Below, piece after piece: positions 19,531-27,946 of a DNA stretch of 64,000 nt. Source of the DNA: Lachnospiraceae bacterium (lineage in GTDB: Bacteria; Bacillota; Clostridia; Lachnospirales; Lachnospiraceae); contig AP025573.1 in NCBI GenBank assembly GCA_022845895.1, positions 50,001-114,000 of the forward strand, read 5' to 3'. A program made the position numbers and the translations under genes. How positions within the stretch are numbered: the stretch's first letter is position 1; each line of letters begins with the position of its first letter. The notes beneath the pieces were generated by a model that had not been told where the DNA came from, did not search any database, and saw only the letters and a list, made by a program, of their open reading frames with translations.

Positions 19531-20843
19531 GTCCTGGCGGCGATGCTGCCGATGATACGCCGCTGCCTGGACGTCCTTTCTTTTGCAAAGAGGTAGCCGA
19601 TAAGACCGCATATGGCAGCGGGAAGCATCCACTGGAATCCATATTCATATAGTGGAAGGCCGGCGATATGGATCGGAACCGGCAGATATTCCGATAGAGC
19701 TGACAAGGTGCTTACGACGATGGTTCCTGACGCGGCAGACCGATAGACGGCGGCGTCCGGGAGCCATTTTTCCATCAATCCCATGAAGACCAGAAGAACC
19801 AGCACTGGATATAAAATATTAAGTATCGGGGAAGCCAGTGCCAGTATCCTGGCTATACCAAAATTAGAGATTACATAGCTGATGCCTGCAAATCCAAACA
19901 CAAACGCACGGTAGCTTACTCTCCCCTTTGTCTGCTTCTCGAAGAAGGAAGCGGAGGAGGATAAGAGCCCGATAGCAGGTGTCAGGCAGGCGGCGCATAC
20001 AAGTACGCCGAGCAGTACCATCCCGCCCTCGCCGAGCAACGCCTTGACGATGGCGATGAGCAGTGCCACCCGGTCAATATCGGCAGAAAACTGCCCGCTA
20101 ACCGTCGCCCCGAGATAGGCGAGGCCGCCGTACACGGCAAAGAGGATGAGCGTAGCGAGAAGGCCGGCGGCGGAGATGACCTTGAACTGGGATTTCGTAT
20201 CATTGTAGCCTTTCTGCTTTATGGTCAGCAGTATGGAAGCGGAGAATATCATGGCTGCCATTACGTCCATCGTCTGGTAGCCGGCATTGATTCCGCCGCG
20301 GACAGCCGAAGAGGCGGCAGACTGAGTCTCCATAACGCCAAGTGGCGACACGATGCCTTTTAAGATGAGGAATAAAAGGGCAGCGAGAATCAAAGGCGCA
20401 AAGACGGTTCCGATGATATCGATGACTTTGGACTGCTTAAGACAGAACAGTACCACAGCGAGGAAAAAGAAGAGTGAAAATATCTTTGTGTCAAGCTTTG
20501 GAAAGAACGGAGCAATAGAAAATTCATACGCAGTGGCAGCAGTTCTTGGAATGGCAATGAGAGGTCCAAGGCATACCGCGTTCAGTGATAATATTAATAT
20601 AGAAGGAAGCTTTCCGAGCTTCTCCGTAATGCCCTCTGTCCCCTTGCCCGTTCGCGTCACGACAAGCAGTGCCAGCAGGCTGAGTCCGATATCCATGATG
20701 ATGAAGCAGAGGAAGCTTAAGAACCAGCTTCTTCCGTTTTGCAAGCCGAGGTAGGGAGGAAAAATCAGGTTCCCTGCCCCAAAGAACATGGCAAATATTG
20801 CAAATCCTATGATAGATATATTCTTTGTGTCTGTTCTGTTCAT
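19527..20843 (-). CDS. brnQ: Branched-chain amino acid transport system carrier
   Basis: A 438-residue LIVCS-family carrier that takes up leucine, isoleucine and valine with a cation. The N-terminus (FAMFFGAGNLIFPPYLG) is the family hallmark and about 12 membrane segments follow. It is a single-gene unit convergent with the AGCS symporter and divergent from the XRE gene at 21057. Confidence 0.9.
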   Translation of the reverse strand: MNRTDTKNISIIGFAIFAMFFGAGNLIFPPYLGLQNGRSWFLSFLCFIIMDIGLSLLALLVVTRTGKGTEGITEKLGKLPSILILSLNAVCLGPLIAIPRTAATAYEFSIAPFFPKLDTKIFSLFFFLAVVLFCLKQSKVIDIIGTVFAPLILAALLFLILKGIVSPLGVMETQSAASSAVRGGINAGYQTMDVMAAMIFSASILLTIKQKGYNDTKSQFKVISAAGLLATLILFAVYGGLAYLGATVSGQFSADIDRVALLIAIVKALLGEGGMVLLGVLVCAACLTPAIGLLSSSASFFEKQTKGRVSYRAFVFGFAGISYVISNFGIARILALASPILNILYPVLVLLVFMGLMEKWLPDAAVYRSAASGTIVVSTLSALSEYLPVPIHIAGLPLYEYGFQWMLPAAICGLIGYLFAKERTSRQRRIIGSIAART

Positions 20844-20924
20844 TCATTACACCTTCTGGCTTTCCATCTGTATTGACTTTATTCTATCGTTAATTATTAA
20901 ACGAGACAAATTGGATGGGGTGTC

Positions 20925-20953
20925 TTGACAGGAAACTTTTAATGTGTTTATCT
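20925..20953 (+). promoter_or_regulatory. Possible promoter for XRE-DAACS unit
   Basis: TTGACA (20925-20930), a 17-bp spacer and TTATCT (20948-20953), about 100 bp before the XRE gene. The -10 is imperfect. The rest of the 213-bp divergent gap is AT-rich with no clear operator. Confidence 0.45.
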
Positions 20954-21056
20954 ATTTATGGTAAACTTAAATTATAAATCATTGGGAAATACATATGAGT
21001 ATTATCCTATCGGTTATTATTCATGGAAAAGGTGATTTATAGGAAACGGAGGCATT

Positions 21057-21758
21057 ATGGCTATTGATGAGCATGTGGGGAAGAACATCAAGAAGTACCG
21101 GCTTGCATATAAACTGACGCTTGAAGAGCTGGCGAAGAAGATACATAAAAGCAAGTCGACCATGTCTAAGTATGAGAAGGGCCTTATATCTATTGATGTG
21201 TCAACGCTTAAGGAGATTGCGGACGTATTCCAGATATCGCCCGCGTATCTGCTGGCGGTACAGGATGAGGAGCTGCACGCCAGGCTGGAGCCGGGGGAAT
21301 TTCTGGACAGGCAGTATATGTATTCCTACGATGGAAGGAGCAGGCGCATTCTGAAAAGTGTTATGGAGAGATACCAGATTCCGGGCTCGGAGCAGATAGG
21401 GATACAGCTGTTTTATGACGTCCAGGATGAGGAAAGCTGCGGAAACTGCAAGACATTCTACACCGGCTACAGCCGAAGGTATGAATTCGTGGAAAATTAT
21501 AACCTGCAGAACCAGAACAACCCTACGGAGCAGGCGTGGATATGCTGCATCAACAGTCTGAACCGGACAAGCCGGAGGACAGGAATGCTGACAGGCCTGT
21601 CATACAAAACTATGATGCCCGTGGCGATTAAGGTGATGCTCTCTTCGGCAATACTAAAGGAAGACGATGGGCTGGTATCTTCCCTTCTGCTTACGAAGGA
21701 GGATATCAAGATATCCAGAAAATTCAATTTATTTACGATTGACCAGTTTATGGAATGA
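21057..21758 (+). CDS. XRE-family regulator with long unknown C-terminal part
   Basis: 233 residues. A clear helix-turn-helix occupies 8-65 (LTLEELAKKIHKSKSTMSKYEKGLI). The remaining ~165 residues contain a YDVQDEESCGNCKTFYTGYSRRYEF segment and do not match a domain I recognise. The DAACS symporter starts 13 bp downstream, so the regulator probably controls amino-acid or dicarboxylate uptake from its own operon (inference). Confidence 0.8.
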   Translation: MAIDEHVGKNIKKYRLAYKLTLEELAKKIHKSKSTMSKYEKGLISIDVSTLKEIADVFQISPAYLLAVQDEELHARLEPGEFLDRQYMYSYDGRSRRILKSVMERYQIPGSEQIGIQLFYDVQDEESCGNCKTFYTGYSRRYEFVENYNLQNQNNPTEQAWICCINSLNRTSRRTGMLTGLSYKTMMPVAIKVMLSSAILKEDDGLVSSLLLTKEDIKISRKFNLFTIDQFME

Positions 21759-21771
21759 GGAGGAACAGAGT

Positions 21772-23031
21772 TTGGATACGAAAAAGGAAAAGAAAAAGGT
21801 CTCGCTGACGGTCTGGATTCTGGCAGCGCTTGTACTTGGCGTCATTGCGGGGCTGCTGCTGCAGACGAACAGTGATATAGCGGAGACATATATCAAACCG
21901 CTTGGAACGATATTCTTAAATCTTGTAAAGATGGTAGTGGTACCGGTCGTGCTGTTTTCTATCATGCAGGGGGTGATATCTCTCCAGGACATCAGGAAGG
22001 TAGGCTCTATCGGTGGCAAGACGGTCCTGTTCTATATGTGCACGACAGCGTTCGCGGTAACGCTAGGACTTGTGATCGCCAATGTGCTCAGTGTAGGCAG
22101 CGGGTATAAGCTGTCTTCGGAATCGCTGGAGGCATTCGAGGGAGTCACGGAGACGCCGTCATTTATAGATACGATAGTGAACATATTCCCGTCCAATGCC
22201 ATCCAGCCTCTGGCTGAGGCTACCATGCTGCAGATAATCGTGATTGCCCTGTTCTTTGGATTTGGTATCATACTTGCGGGAGAGAAGGGCAAGCTGGCCG
22301 GAGCGGTTGTGGAGAGCTTTTCGGAAGTCTGCATCAAAGTGATGGGCGTCATCATCAAACTGTCCCCTATCGGAGTGTTCGGCCTGATTACTCCGGTCAT
22401 AGCGACAAACGGCATGTCTATCCTTCTGCCGCTGATGAAACTGATAGGGGTCGTGTATCTTGTCTGTGCCGTGCATATGGTATGTGTCTATTCCAGCCTT
22501 GTCAGGGCGATGGCTAAGATGAGCCCGCTTACTTTCTTCAAGGGTATGGGCGAGGCTATGATATTTGCATTTTCCAGTGCAAGCAGTGTTGGGACGCTGC
22601 CTTTTAACATGGAATGTACACAGAAGCTCGGCGCCAGAAAGGAAGTTTCAAGCTTCGTACTGCCCCTCGGTGCTACGATTAATATGGATGGAACTGCAAT
22701 CTACCAGGGGGTCAGCGTTATATTTATCGCGCAGATATTTGGCATGAACCTCACCATTTCGCAGCAGATTACGATTATACTGACCGCTACGCTGGCGTCC
22801 ATCGGCACTGCGGGTGTCCCGGGTTCCGGCGTCATCATGCTTGCCATGGTACTGCAGAGCGTGGGGCTTCCGCTGGAAGGGATTGCCCTTGTGGCCGGCG
22901 TGGACCGTATACTCGATATGGCAAGGACTACGGTCAATATCACGGGGGATGCGGCATGCACCATCTGTGTGGATGCCTCCGAGAAAAAGAGGGAGCTGAA
23001 AAGGCCCCACAGCATGGAGGCGGACGGATAG
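21772..23031 (+). CDS. Dicarboxylate/amino acid:cation symporter (DAACS)
   Basis: About 419 residues, GltP/DctA-like. The conserved segments LPLGATINMDGTAIYQGV, TAGVPGSGVIML and ILDMARTTVNITGDAACT contain the substrate- and Na+-binding motifs. Glutamate, aspartate or a C4-dicarboxylate is the expected substrate. TTG 21772 is preceded by GAGGAGGAAC and is taken as the start. The frame is open 105 bp upstream, but that part overlaps the XRE gene and reads as random. Confidence 0.9.
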   Translation: MDTKKEKKKVSLTVWILAALVLGVIAGLLLQTNSDIAETYIKPLGTIFLNLVKMVVVPVVLFSIMQGVISLQDIRKVGSIGGKTVLFYMCTTAFAVTLGLVIANVLSVGSGYKLSSESLEAFEGVTETPSFIDTIVNIFPSNAIQPLAEATMLQIIVIALFFGFGIILAGEKGKLAGAVVESFSEVCIKVMGVIIKLSPIGVFGLITPVIATNGMSILLPLMKLIGVVYLVCAVHMVCVYSSLVRAMAKMSPLTFFKGMGEAMIFAFSSASSVGTLPFNMECTQKLGARKEVSSFVLPLGATINMDGTAIYQGVSVIFIAQIFGMNLTISQQITIILTATLASIGTAGVPGSGVIMLAMVLQSVGLPLEGIALVAGVDRILDMARTTVNITGDAACTICVDASEKKRELKRPHSMEADG

Positions 23032-23166
23032 CGGATGGTAACGAGATGGTAATGTGTGAGCATTGCATTTTCACCATGTTTCCATTATACTTTAAATGAT
23101 ATATGTAAAACAGGAGGCAGTCTTATCTGAGATTGTTGAATCGACAGTAGTGATAACCAGGAGGAT

Positions 23167-24414
23167 ATGATGACAAACTGGGATTGGGAAAGATTTGGGG
23201 AAGATATCCGCAGGACGGTGCAGGACGCGGTGGATACGAGGAATTTTGATAGATTGAACCAGACGATCAATGATACGATATACCATGCGGTGGATGGTAT
23301 TGGAAAAGGGGTGCGCAGTGCAGGCGACGCGGTGGACAAGGGTATGCAGGACATGGCGCGCCAAGGCAGGCAGGCGCGGGAGAGAAGGACATACCGGAAC
23401 CGTCCTTACCCCGGACAGTACCATGGCCGGAGCGGGTATGGGTACGAGGCTGGCGAAAGGCAGATGCCTGAACTGTATGCCAGGACAGGAAGCGCAAAGG
23501 CCGGCGGTGTCATCATGGCGGCTGCAGGATATATGCTGGGCGGAATTCTTCTGATTGGGCTGCCTGTCTATATGATAAGAGAGCTTGCAATCGGCAGCTT
23601 TGATTTTTTGTTCCAGCTTTTGTTCGGATCTGGTGTCATACTGCTCGGAGCCGGAGCGGTGCTGGCGGGAGCAGGCCATCACGTTCTCGGTAAAGTCAAG
23701 CGCTTCAACGCCTACATAAAAGGGATGGAAGGCAGAGAATACGGGGAGGTCAAGGTACTGGCGGAACGTGTGAAGAAACCGCCCAAGTTCGTCGTGAAGG
23801 ACCTGGAGAAGATGATTGAGAAAGGATGGTTCAGACAAGGACACCTGGACAGACAGAGGACATGCCTTATGGTGACGCACCATGCATACCGCCAATACGA
23901 AGAGCTGATGGAACATACGGAGGCGCAGAAGCGGCAGGAGCAGGAAAGAAAAGCGCAGCAGGAAGAGACGGCTGAGAGCATGGATCCCCAGGTGCGGGAC
24001 ATTATACGAACCGGCGATGCATATATCAAGAAGATTCACGAATGCAACGACGCCATTCCGGGGGTAGAGATATCTGCCAAGATATCCCGTATGGAGACGC
24101 TCGTGGACCGGATATTCGACCGTGTGGAGCAGAATCCCGGCTGCGTGCCGGAGATACGCAGGCTCATGGAATACTATCTGCCGACTACGGTAAAGCTTCT
24201 GGAGGCATATGAGGAGCTGGACGCACAGCCGGTACAGGGGGAGAATATACTGTCTTCCAAGCAGGAGATTGAAAAGACGCTTGATACGCTGAACGCTGCG
24301 TTTGAAAAGCTGCTGGACAGCCTGTTCCAGGATACGGCGTGGGATGTGTCGTCCGACATATCTGTACTGAAGACGATGCTGGCACAGGAGGGCCTTACCA
24401 AAGACGACTTTTAG
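23167..24414 (+). CDS. XpaC-family protein
   Basis: 415 residues. The N-terminal ~110 residues are polar, with amphipathic helices and an RGRxRRxYRNRPYPGQY-like basic stretch. Two membrane segments follow at about 118-135 and 145-175. The C-terminal half is an alpha-helical XpaC domain (5-bromo-4-chloroindolyl phosphate hydrolysis family, a name from an old screen). It is paired with telA 46 bp downstream, a conserved association seen in many Firmicutes. The biochemical role is unknown. Confidence 0.8.
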   Translation: MMTNWDWERFGEDIRRTVQDAVDTRNFDRLNQTINDTIYHAVDGIGKGVRSAGDAVDKGMQDMARQGRQARERRTYRNRPYPGQYHGRSGYGYEAGERQMPELYARTGSAKAGGVIMAAAGYMLGGILLIGLPVYMIRELAIGSFDFLFQLLFGSGVILLGAGAVLAGAGHHVLGKVKRFNAYIKGMEGREYGEVKVLAERVKKPPKFVVKDLEKMIEKGWFRQGHLDRQRTCLMVTHHAYRQYEELMEHTEAQKRQEQERKAQQEETAESMDPQVRDIIRTGDAYIKKIHECNDAIPGVEISAKISRMETLVDRIFDRVEQNPGCVPEIRRLMEYYLPTTVKLLEAYEELDAQPVQGENILSSKQEIEKTLDTLNAAFEKLLDSLFQDTAWDVSSDISVLKTMLAQEGLTKDDF

Positions 24415-24460
24415 GCGAGAGAATATATGAGACCGGCACGGCCGGGCGGAGGATATCATT

Positions 24461-25597
24461 ATGGAGAAAGAATTTGAACAGTTTCAGACGACCCCCACTT
24501 TGACATTGGATCCATTCCAGGAAGAGCGGCGTAGCGCCCCTCCTGCCAGGCAGGAAGAGGCTCAGGTATTTGATGAAAGCATCCTGACGGAAGAAGAGAG
24601 GAAAGCGGTGGATGCATTTGCAGATCAGATTGATTTGACGAACTCTTCTGTAATCCTCCAGTACGGCGTAGGGACGCAGAAGAAGATGGCGGATTTTTCA
24701 GAAAATGCCCTTGAAAATGTGAAAACGAAGGACCTGGGTGAAGTAGGTGAACTGCTCTCCGGTGTGGTGAAGGAACTCAAAAGCTTCGATGAGGAAGAGG
24801 ATAAGGGATTCTTTGGCAATATATTTAAGAAGACGTCCAATAAGATAACGGCGATGAAGGCGAAGTATGCCAAGGCCGAGGACAATGTGAACCAGATATG
24901 CAAGGTGCTGGAAAATCATCAGGTGCAGCTGCTAAAAGATGTTGCTATCCTGGATAAGATGTATGACGTGAATCTTACGTATTTTAAAGAGCTATCCATG
25001 TATATTCTGGCGGGGAAGAAGAAGCTTATGGAAATACGGGGCAGCAGGCTTCCGGAACTGATGGAGAAGGCTCAAAGGAGCGGCTTACCCGAAGATGCCC
25101 AGGCGGCAAAGGATCTGGACGCTATGTGCAACCGGTTTGAGAAGAAGATACATGATCTGGAGCTGACGAGGATGATTTCTATCCAGACGGCGCCGCAGAT
25201 TCGTCTCGTACAGGGCAATGATACGCTGATGGTGGAGAAGATTCAGTCCACTATCGTGAACACGGTACCGCTCTGGAAGAGCCAGATGGTGCTTGCCCTC
25301 GGTGTGGAGCATTCCGCGCAGGCCGCGGCGGCGCAGCGGGAAGTGACGGATATGACGAACGAACTGCTGAGAAAGAATGCCCAGAAGCTTAAGATGGCTA
25401 CCGTGGAGACGGCGAAGGAATCGGAGCGTGGCATCGTGGATATGGAAACGCTTAAGATGACGAACGAATCGCTTATCTCCACTCTTGATGAAGTGATGCA
25501 GATTCAGCAGACCGGCCGCCAGAAACGCCGGGAGGCGGAGCAGGAGATGATGCGGCTGGAAGGTGAGCTGAAGGCGAAGCTCCTGCAGATGGGGTAA
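24461..25597 (+). CDS. TelA-family toxic anion resistance protein
   Basis: 378 residues, nearly all alpha-helical. The family pattern is clear: LTEEERKAVDAFADQIDLTNSSVILQYG, KLMEIRGSRLPEL and ISIQTAPQIRLVQGNDTLMVEKIQSTIVNTVPLWKSQM. TelA relatives are linked with tellurite and cell-envelope stress resistance, but the mechanism is not established. It is co-directional with XpaC and is followed by a strong terminator. Confidence 0.9.
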   Translation: MEKEFEQFQTTPTLTLDPFQEERRSAPPARQEEAQVFDESILTEEERKAVDAFADQIDLTNSSVILQYGVGTQKKMADFSENALENVKTKDLGEVGELLSGVVKELKSFDEEEDKGFFGNIFKKTSNKITAMKAKYAKAEDNVNQICKVLENHQVQLLKDVAILDKMYDVNLTYFKELSMYILAGKKKLMEIRGSRLPELMEKAQRSGLPEDAQAAKDLDAMCNRFEKKIHDLELTRMISIQTAPQIRLVQGNDTLMVEKIQSTIVNTVPLWKSQMVLALGVEHSAQAAAAQREVTDMTNELLRKNAQKLKMATVETAKESERGIVDMETLKMTNESLISTLDEVMQIQQTGRQKRREAEQEMMRLEGELKAKLLQMG

Positions 25598-25620
25598 TTG
25601 AAGACGGCACAATAATGTTA

Positions 25621-25653
25621 AGAAGGCAGGCTCACGTGTGGAGCCTGCCTTCT
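25621..25653 (+). terminator. Terminator after telA
   Basis: AGAAGGCAGGCTC and GAGCCTGCCTTCT form a 13-bp stem with a short loop about 25 bp after the telA stop. Confidence 0.7.
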
Positions 25654-25742
25654 GATGTACTCTGATATATATGTCGGAGTGTACCAAGTGCCGGGGCGTA
25701 CTCAGGGCTGGAAAGGAACCCCGGCTGGCAGCGGCAGTCAGA

Positions 25743-27101
25743 TTACTCTGGGCGCCTTCGAAGGGCAGGCCAGACGGTCAGCATCATGGTAACAAAACAG
25801 GCGGTCCCTCCGATGAAGTTGGACACCGGTTCAGCCAGAAATACGCCGTCTGTACCTAAGCCGCATATGGCAGGCAGCCACAGTGTCAGTGGAATGACGA
25901 TGACGACTTTTCGGAACAGGGAGAAGAATACCGCCTGTCTGGATTTGCCCAGGGCCACGAATACCGACTGTCCCGCAAACTGCAGCGCCATCATGAAGAT
26001 GCCGAAGAAATAGATGCGCATTGCGGGTACCCCTTCCTTCATCAGACTGGTTTCGCTGCTGAACAAGTGGAGGAAGAAGTTGGGGAAAAAGAAAATTGTG
26101 GCCCATGCGGCTGTGGAGAATAAGATGGCCCATATGGTGGAAAAGCGGATAGCCGAGCGGACACGGTCATATTTTTCTGCACCGTAATTAAAGCTCATAA
26201 CCGGCTGTGCACCGCTTGTCAGGCCGTTGACCGGCATGGTGACGATTTCCCGGACGGAGTTGATTACTGTCATGATGCCGACATAGAGGTCGCCGCCATA
26301 GCGCTGTAGTGTTGCGTTGCACATAATCTGTACGGAACCGTTCGTGACTGCCATCACAAAGCCTGACAGCCCGAGTCCTGTGATTTCCTTTACGAGTGCC
26401 GCTTCCGGACGCATATATGTTCCTGCTATACGCAGTATCGCTTTTGGGCCGGTGAGAAAACGGAACACCCAGACGGCAGAGACGAACTGGGAGAGGACGG
26501 TAGCCGATGCCGCGCCCCTCACACCCATGTGGAAGACGAAGATGAAAATCGGATCCAGTATCAGATTCAGCACTGCCCCGATGGAAACGGTCAGCATGCC
26601 GATGATGCCGAACCCCTGCGCGTTGATGAAATTGTTCATCCCAAGGCTTGTCATCACGAACAACGTGCCGCACAGGTAGAGTGTCAGGTATGCGTCCGCG
26701 TAAGGGAAGGTGGCATCGCTGGCTCCGAAAAGATAAAGAAGGGGCCGTTTGAACAGATAGCAGAGGATGGCGAGAAGCAGACCGGAGATAATAAGCATGG
26801 AGAACGAGTTGGCCATAATCTTCCTGGCGCGCTCTGTGTCCCCGCGTCCCCGCGCCATAGAGAACAGCGGAGCACCTCCCATGCCGAACAGATTGGCGAA
26901 TGCGGTGATAATCGTAATGACAGGGAGCGTAAGCCCGATACCGGTGAGGGCCTGAGTTGAAGCGTGCGGGATATGTCCGATATATATCCGGTCTACTACA
27001 TTGTATAGTACATTTATGAGCTGGGCCAGAGTCATGGGGATAGCGAGGCGCATAATGTTCCCCGCCACGCTGCCCTGCCCGAAATCATGTCTGCTGTCCA
27101 T
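25743..27101 (-). CDS. MATE-family efflux transporter
   Basis: 452 residues with about 12 membrane segments in two related halves. The start (AGNIMRLAIPMTLAQLINVLYNVVDRIYIGH) is typical of the family. MATE proteins export cationic drugs or metabolites in exchange for Na+ or H+. It is a single-gene unit, divergent from spmB. The substrate cannot be inferred. Confidence 0.9.
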   Translation of the reverse strand: MDSRHDFGQGSVAGNIMRLAIPMTLAQLINVLYNVVDRIYIGHIPHASTQALTGIGLTLPVITIITAFANLFGMGGAPLFSMARGRGDTERARKIMANSFSMLIISGLLLAILCYLFKRPLLYLFGASDATFPYADAYLTLYLCGTLFVMTSLGMNNFINAQGFGIIGMLTVSIGAVLNLILDPIFIFVFHMGVRGAASATVLSQFVSAVWVFRFLTGPKAILRIAGTYMRPEAALVKEITGLGLSGFVMAVTNGSVQIMCNATLQRYGGDLYVGIMTVINSVREIVTMPVNGLTSGAQPVMSFNYGAEKYDRVRSAIRFSTIWAILFSTAAWATIFFFPNFFLHLFSSETSLMKEGVPAMRIYFFGIFMMALQFAGQSVFVALGKSRQAVFFSLFRKVVIVIPLTLWLPAICGLGTDGVFLAEPVSNFIGGTACFVTMMLTVWPALRRRPE

Positions 27102-27242
27102 CTTACCACCGTCCTGTTGTAAATCTCTTACTGCATATAAGTATATTCTTTTTTTATCTGCCTTTCAATGGAGGAAATTAACCATAAAGCCGCGCGGTAT
27201 GGCATATATTGATAATAAGCATCTATTATAAGGAAATGGTTT

Positions 27243-27770
27243 ATGCGGTTATTCATGTATGTATCAGACTTCATCGTGCCACTCGTAATCTTTGGCATCG
27301 TGAGCTATGGGGTGCTGATGAAAGTAAATGTCTATGATACGTTTGTAAAGGGGGCGAAGAGCGGCTTCTTTACCGTCATCAAGATTATGCCTACCCTGAT
27401 AGGCCTCATGGTGGCGGTGGGGATACTGCGGGCCTCGGGCTTTCTCGGCTTCATGTCCGGGCTTATTGGAAAGGCCACCGAATACATAGGTTTTCCCGGA
27501 GAGCTCGTGCCGCTCACCGTAGTCAAGATGTTCTCATCCTCCGCGGCCACTGGCCTGCTGCTGGATGCGTTCAAAGAATACGGGACAGATTCCTATATCG
27601 GCCTGATTGCCTCCATCAGCATGTCGTGCACAGAGACGATATTCTACACGATGAGCGTCTACTTTATGACAGCCAAGGTGACAAAGACCAGATATACGCT
27701 GTCCGGCGCCATGTTCGCCACCTTTGCCGGCCTCGTGGCGAGCGTGGTACTGGCAGGGATGATGGCATAG
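27243..27770 (+). CDS. spmB: Spore maturation protein B
   Basis: 175 residues with four or five membrane segments. The family motifs are FIVPLVIFGIVSYG, KIMPTLIGLMVAVGILRASG and SCTETIFYTMSVYF. SpmB works with SpmA in spore-core dehydration. Here it lies about 9 kb from spmA, behind the divergent MATE gene. Its stop codon TAG is the first triplet of a perfect 78-bp palindromic repeat (27768-27845), which would act as its terminator. Confidence 0.88.
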   Translation: MRLFMYVSDFIVPLVIFGIVSYGVLMKVNVYDTFVKGAKSGFFTVIKIMPTLIGLMVAVGILRASGFLGFMSGLIGKATEYIGFPGELVPLTVVKMFSSSAATGLLLDAFKEYGTDSYIGLIASISMSCTETIFYTMSVYFMTAKVTKTRYTLSGAMFATFAGLVASVVLAGMMA

Positions 27771-27845
27771 GGACAGGGGAAAACGAGATGGGGACGGAGG
27801 TTTTTTAAAAAACCTCCGTCCCCATCTCGTTTTCCCCTGTCCCTA
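27768..27845. repeat. GGGACGGAGG palindromic repeat R1 (perfect 78-bp palindrome)
   Basis: Two 39-bp arms are exact reverse complements around TTTTTT|AAAAAA (centre 27806/27807). The arm begins TAGGGACAGGGG and contains GGGGACGGAGG. The TAG is the spmB stop codon. Related copies are R2, R3 and R4. The perfect symmetry suggests a recent or actively copied element. A related GGTGTCCCC piece follows at 27857. Confidence 0.9.
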
Positions 27846-27869
27846 ATTTGTTTTATGGTGTCCCCATGT

Positions 27870-27903
27870 AATAAAAAGCCGCCGCAGTTAATTTGCGGCG
27901 GCC
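27870..27903 (-). terminator. Terminator of the DUF885 gene
   Basis: On the minus strand GCCGCCGC-AAATTAACT-GCGGCGGC is followed by TTTTTATT. It lies about 45 bp after the DUF885 stop. Confidence 0.8.
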
Positions 27904-27946
27904 TTACTCTGGCCCGGTACTTTTGCAGAATGATTTTGGGGATATA

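Noticed and set aside
21667..21771. N-terminal extension of the DAACS symporter
   Set aside because: It overlaps the regulator gene and lies before the GAGGAGG site; the TTG at 21772 is the better start.
23092..24459. A 455-codon minus-strand frame opposite the XpaC gene
   Set aside because: Shadow of the XpaC coding frame; no ribosome site and a composition without a recognisable domain.
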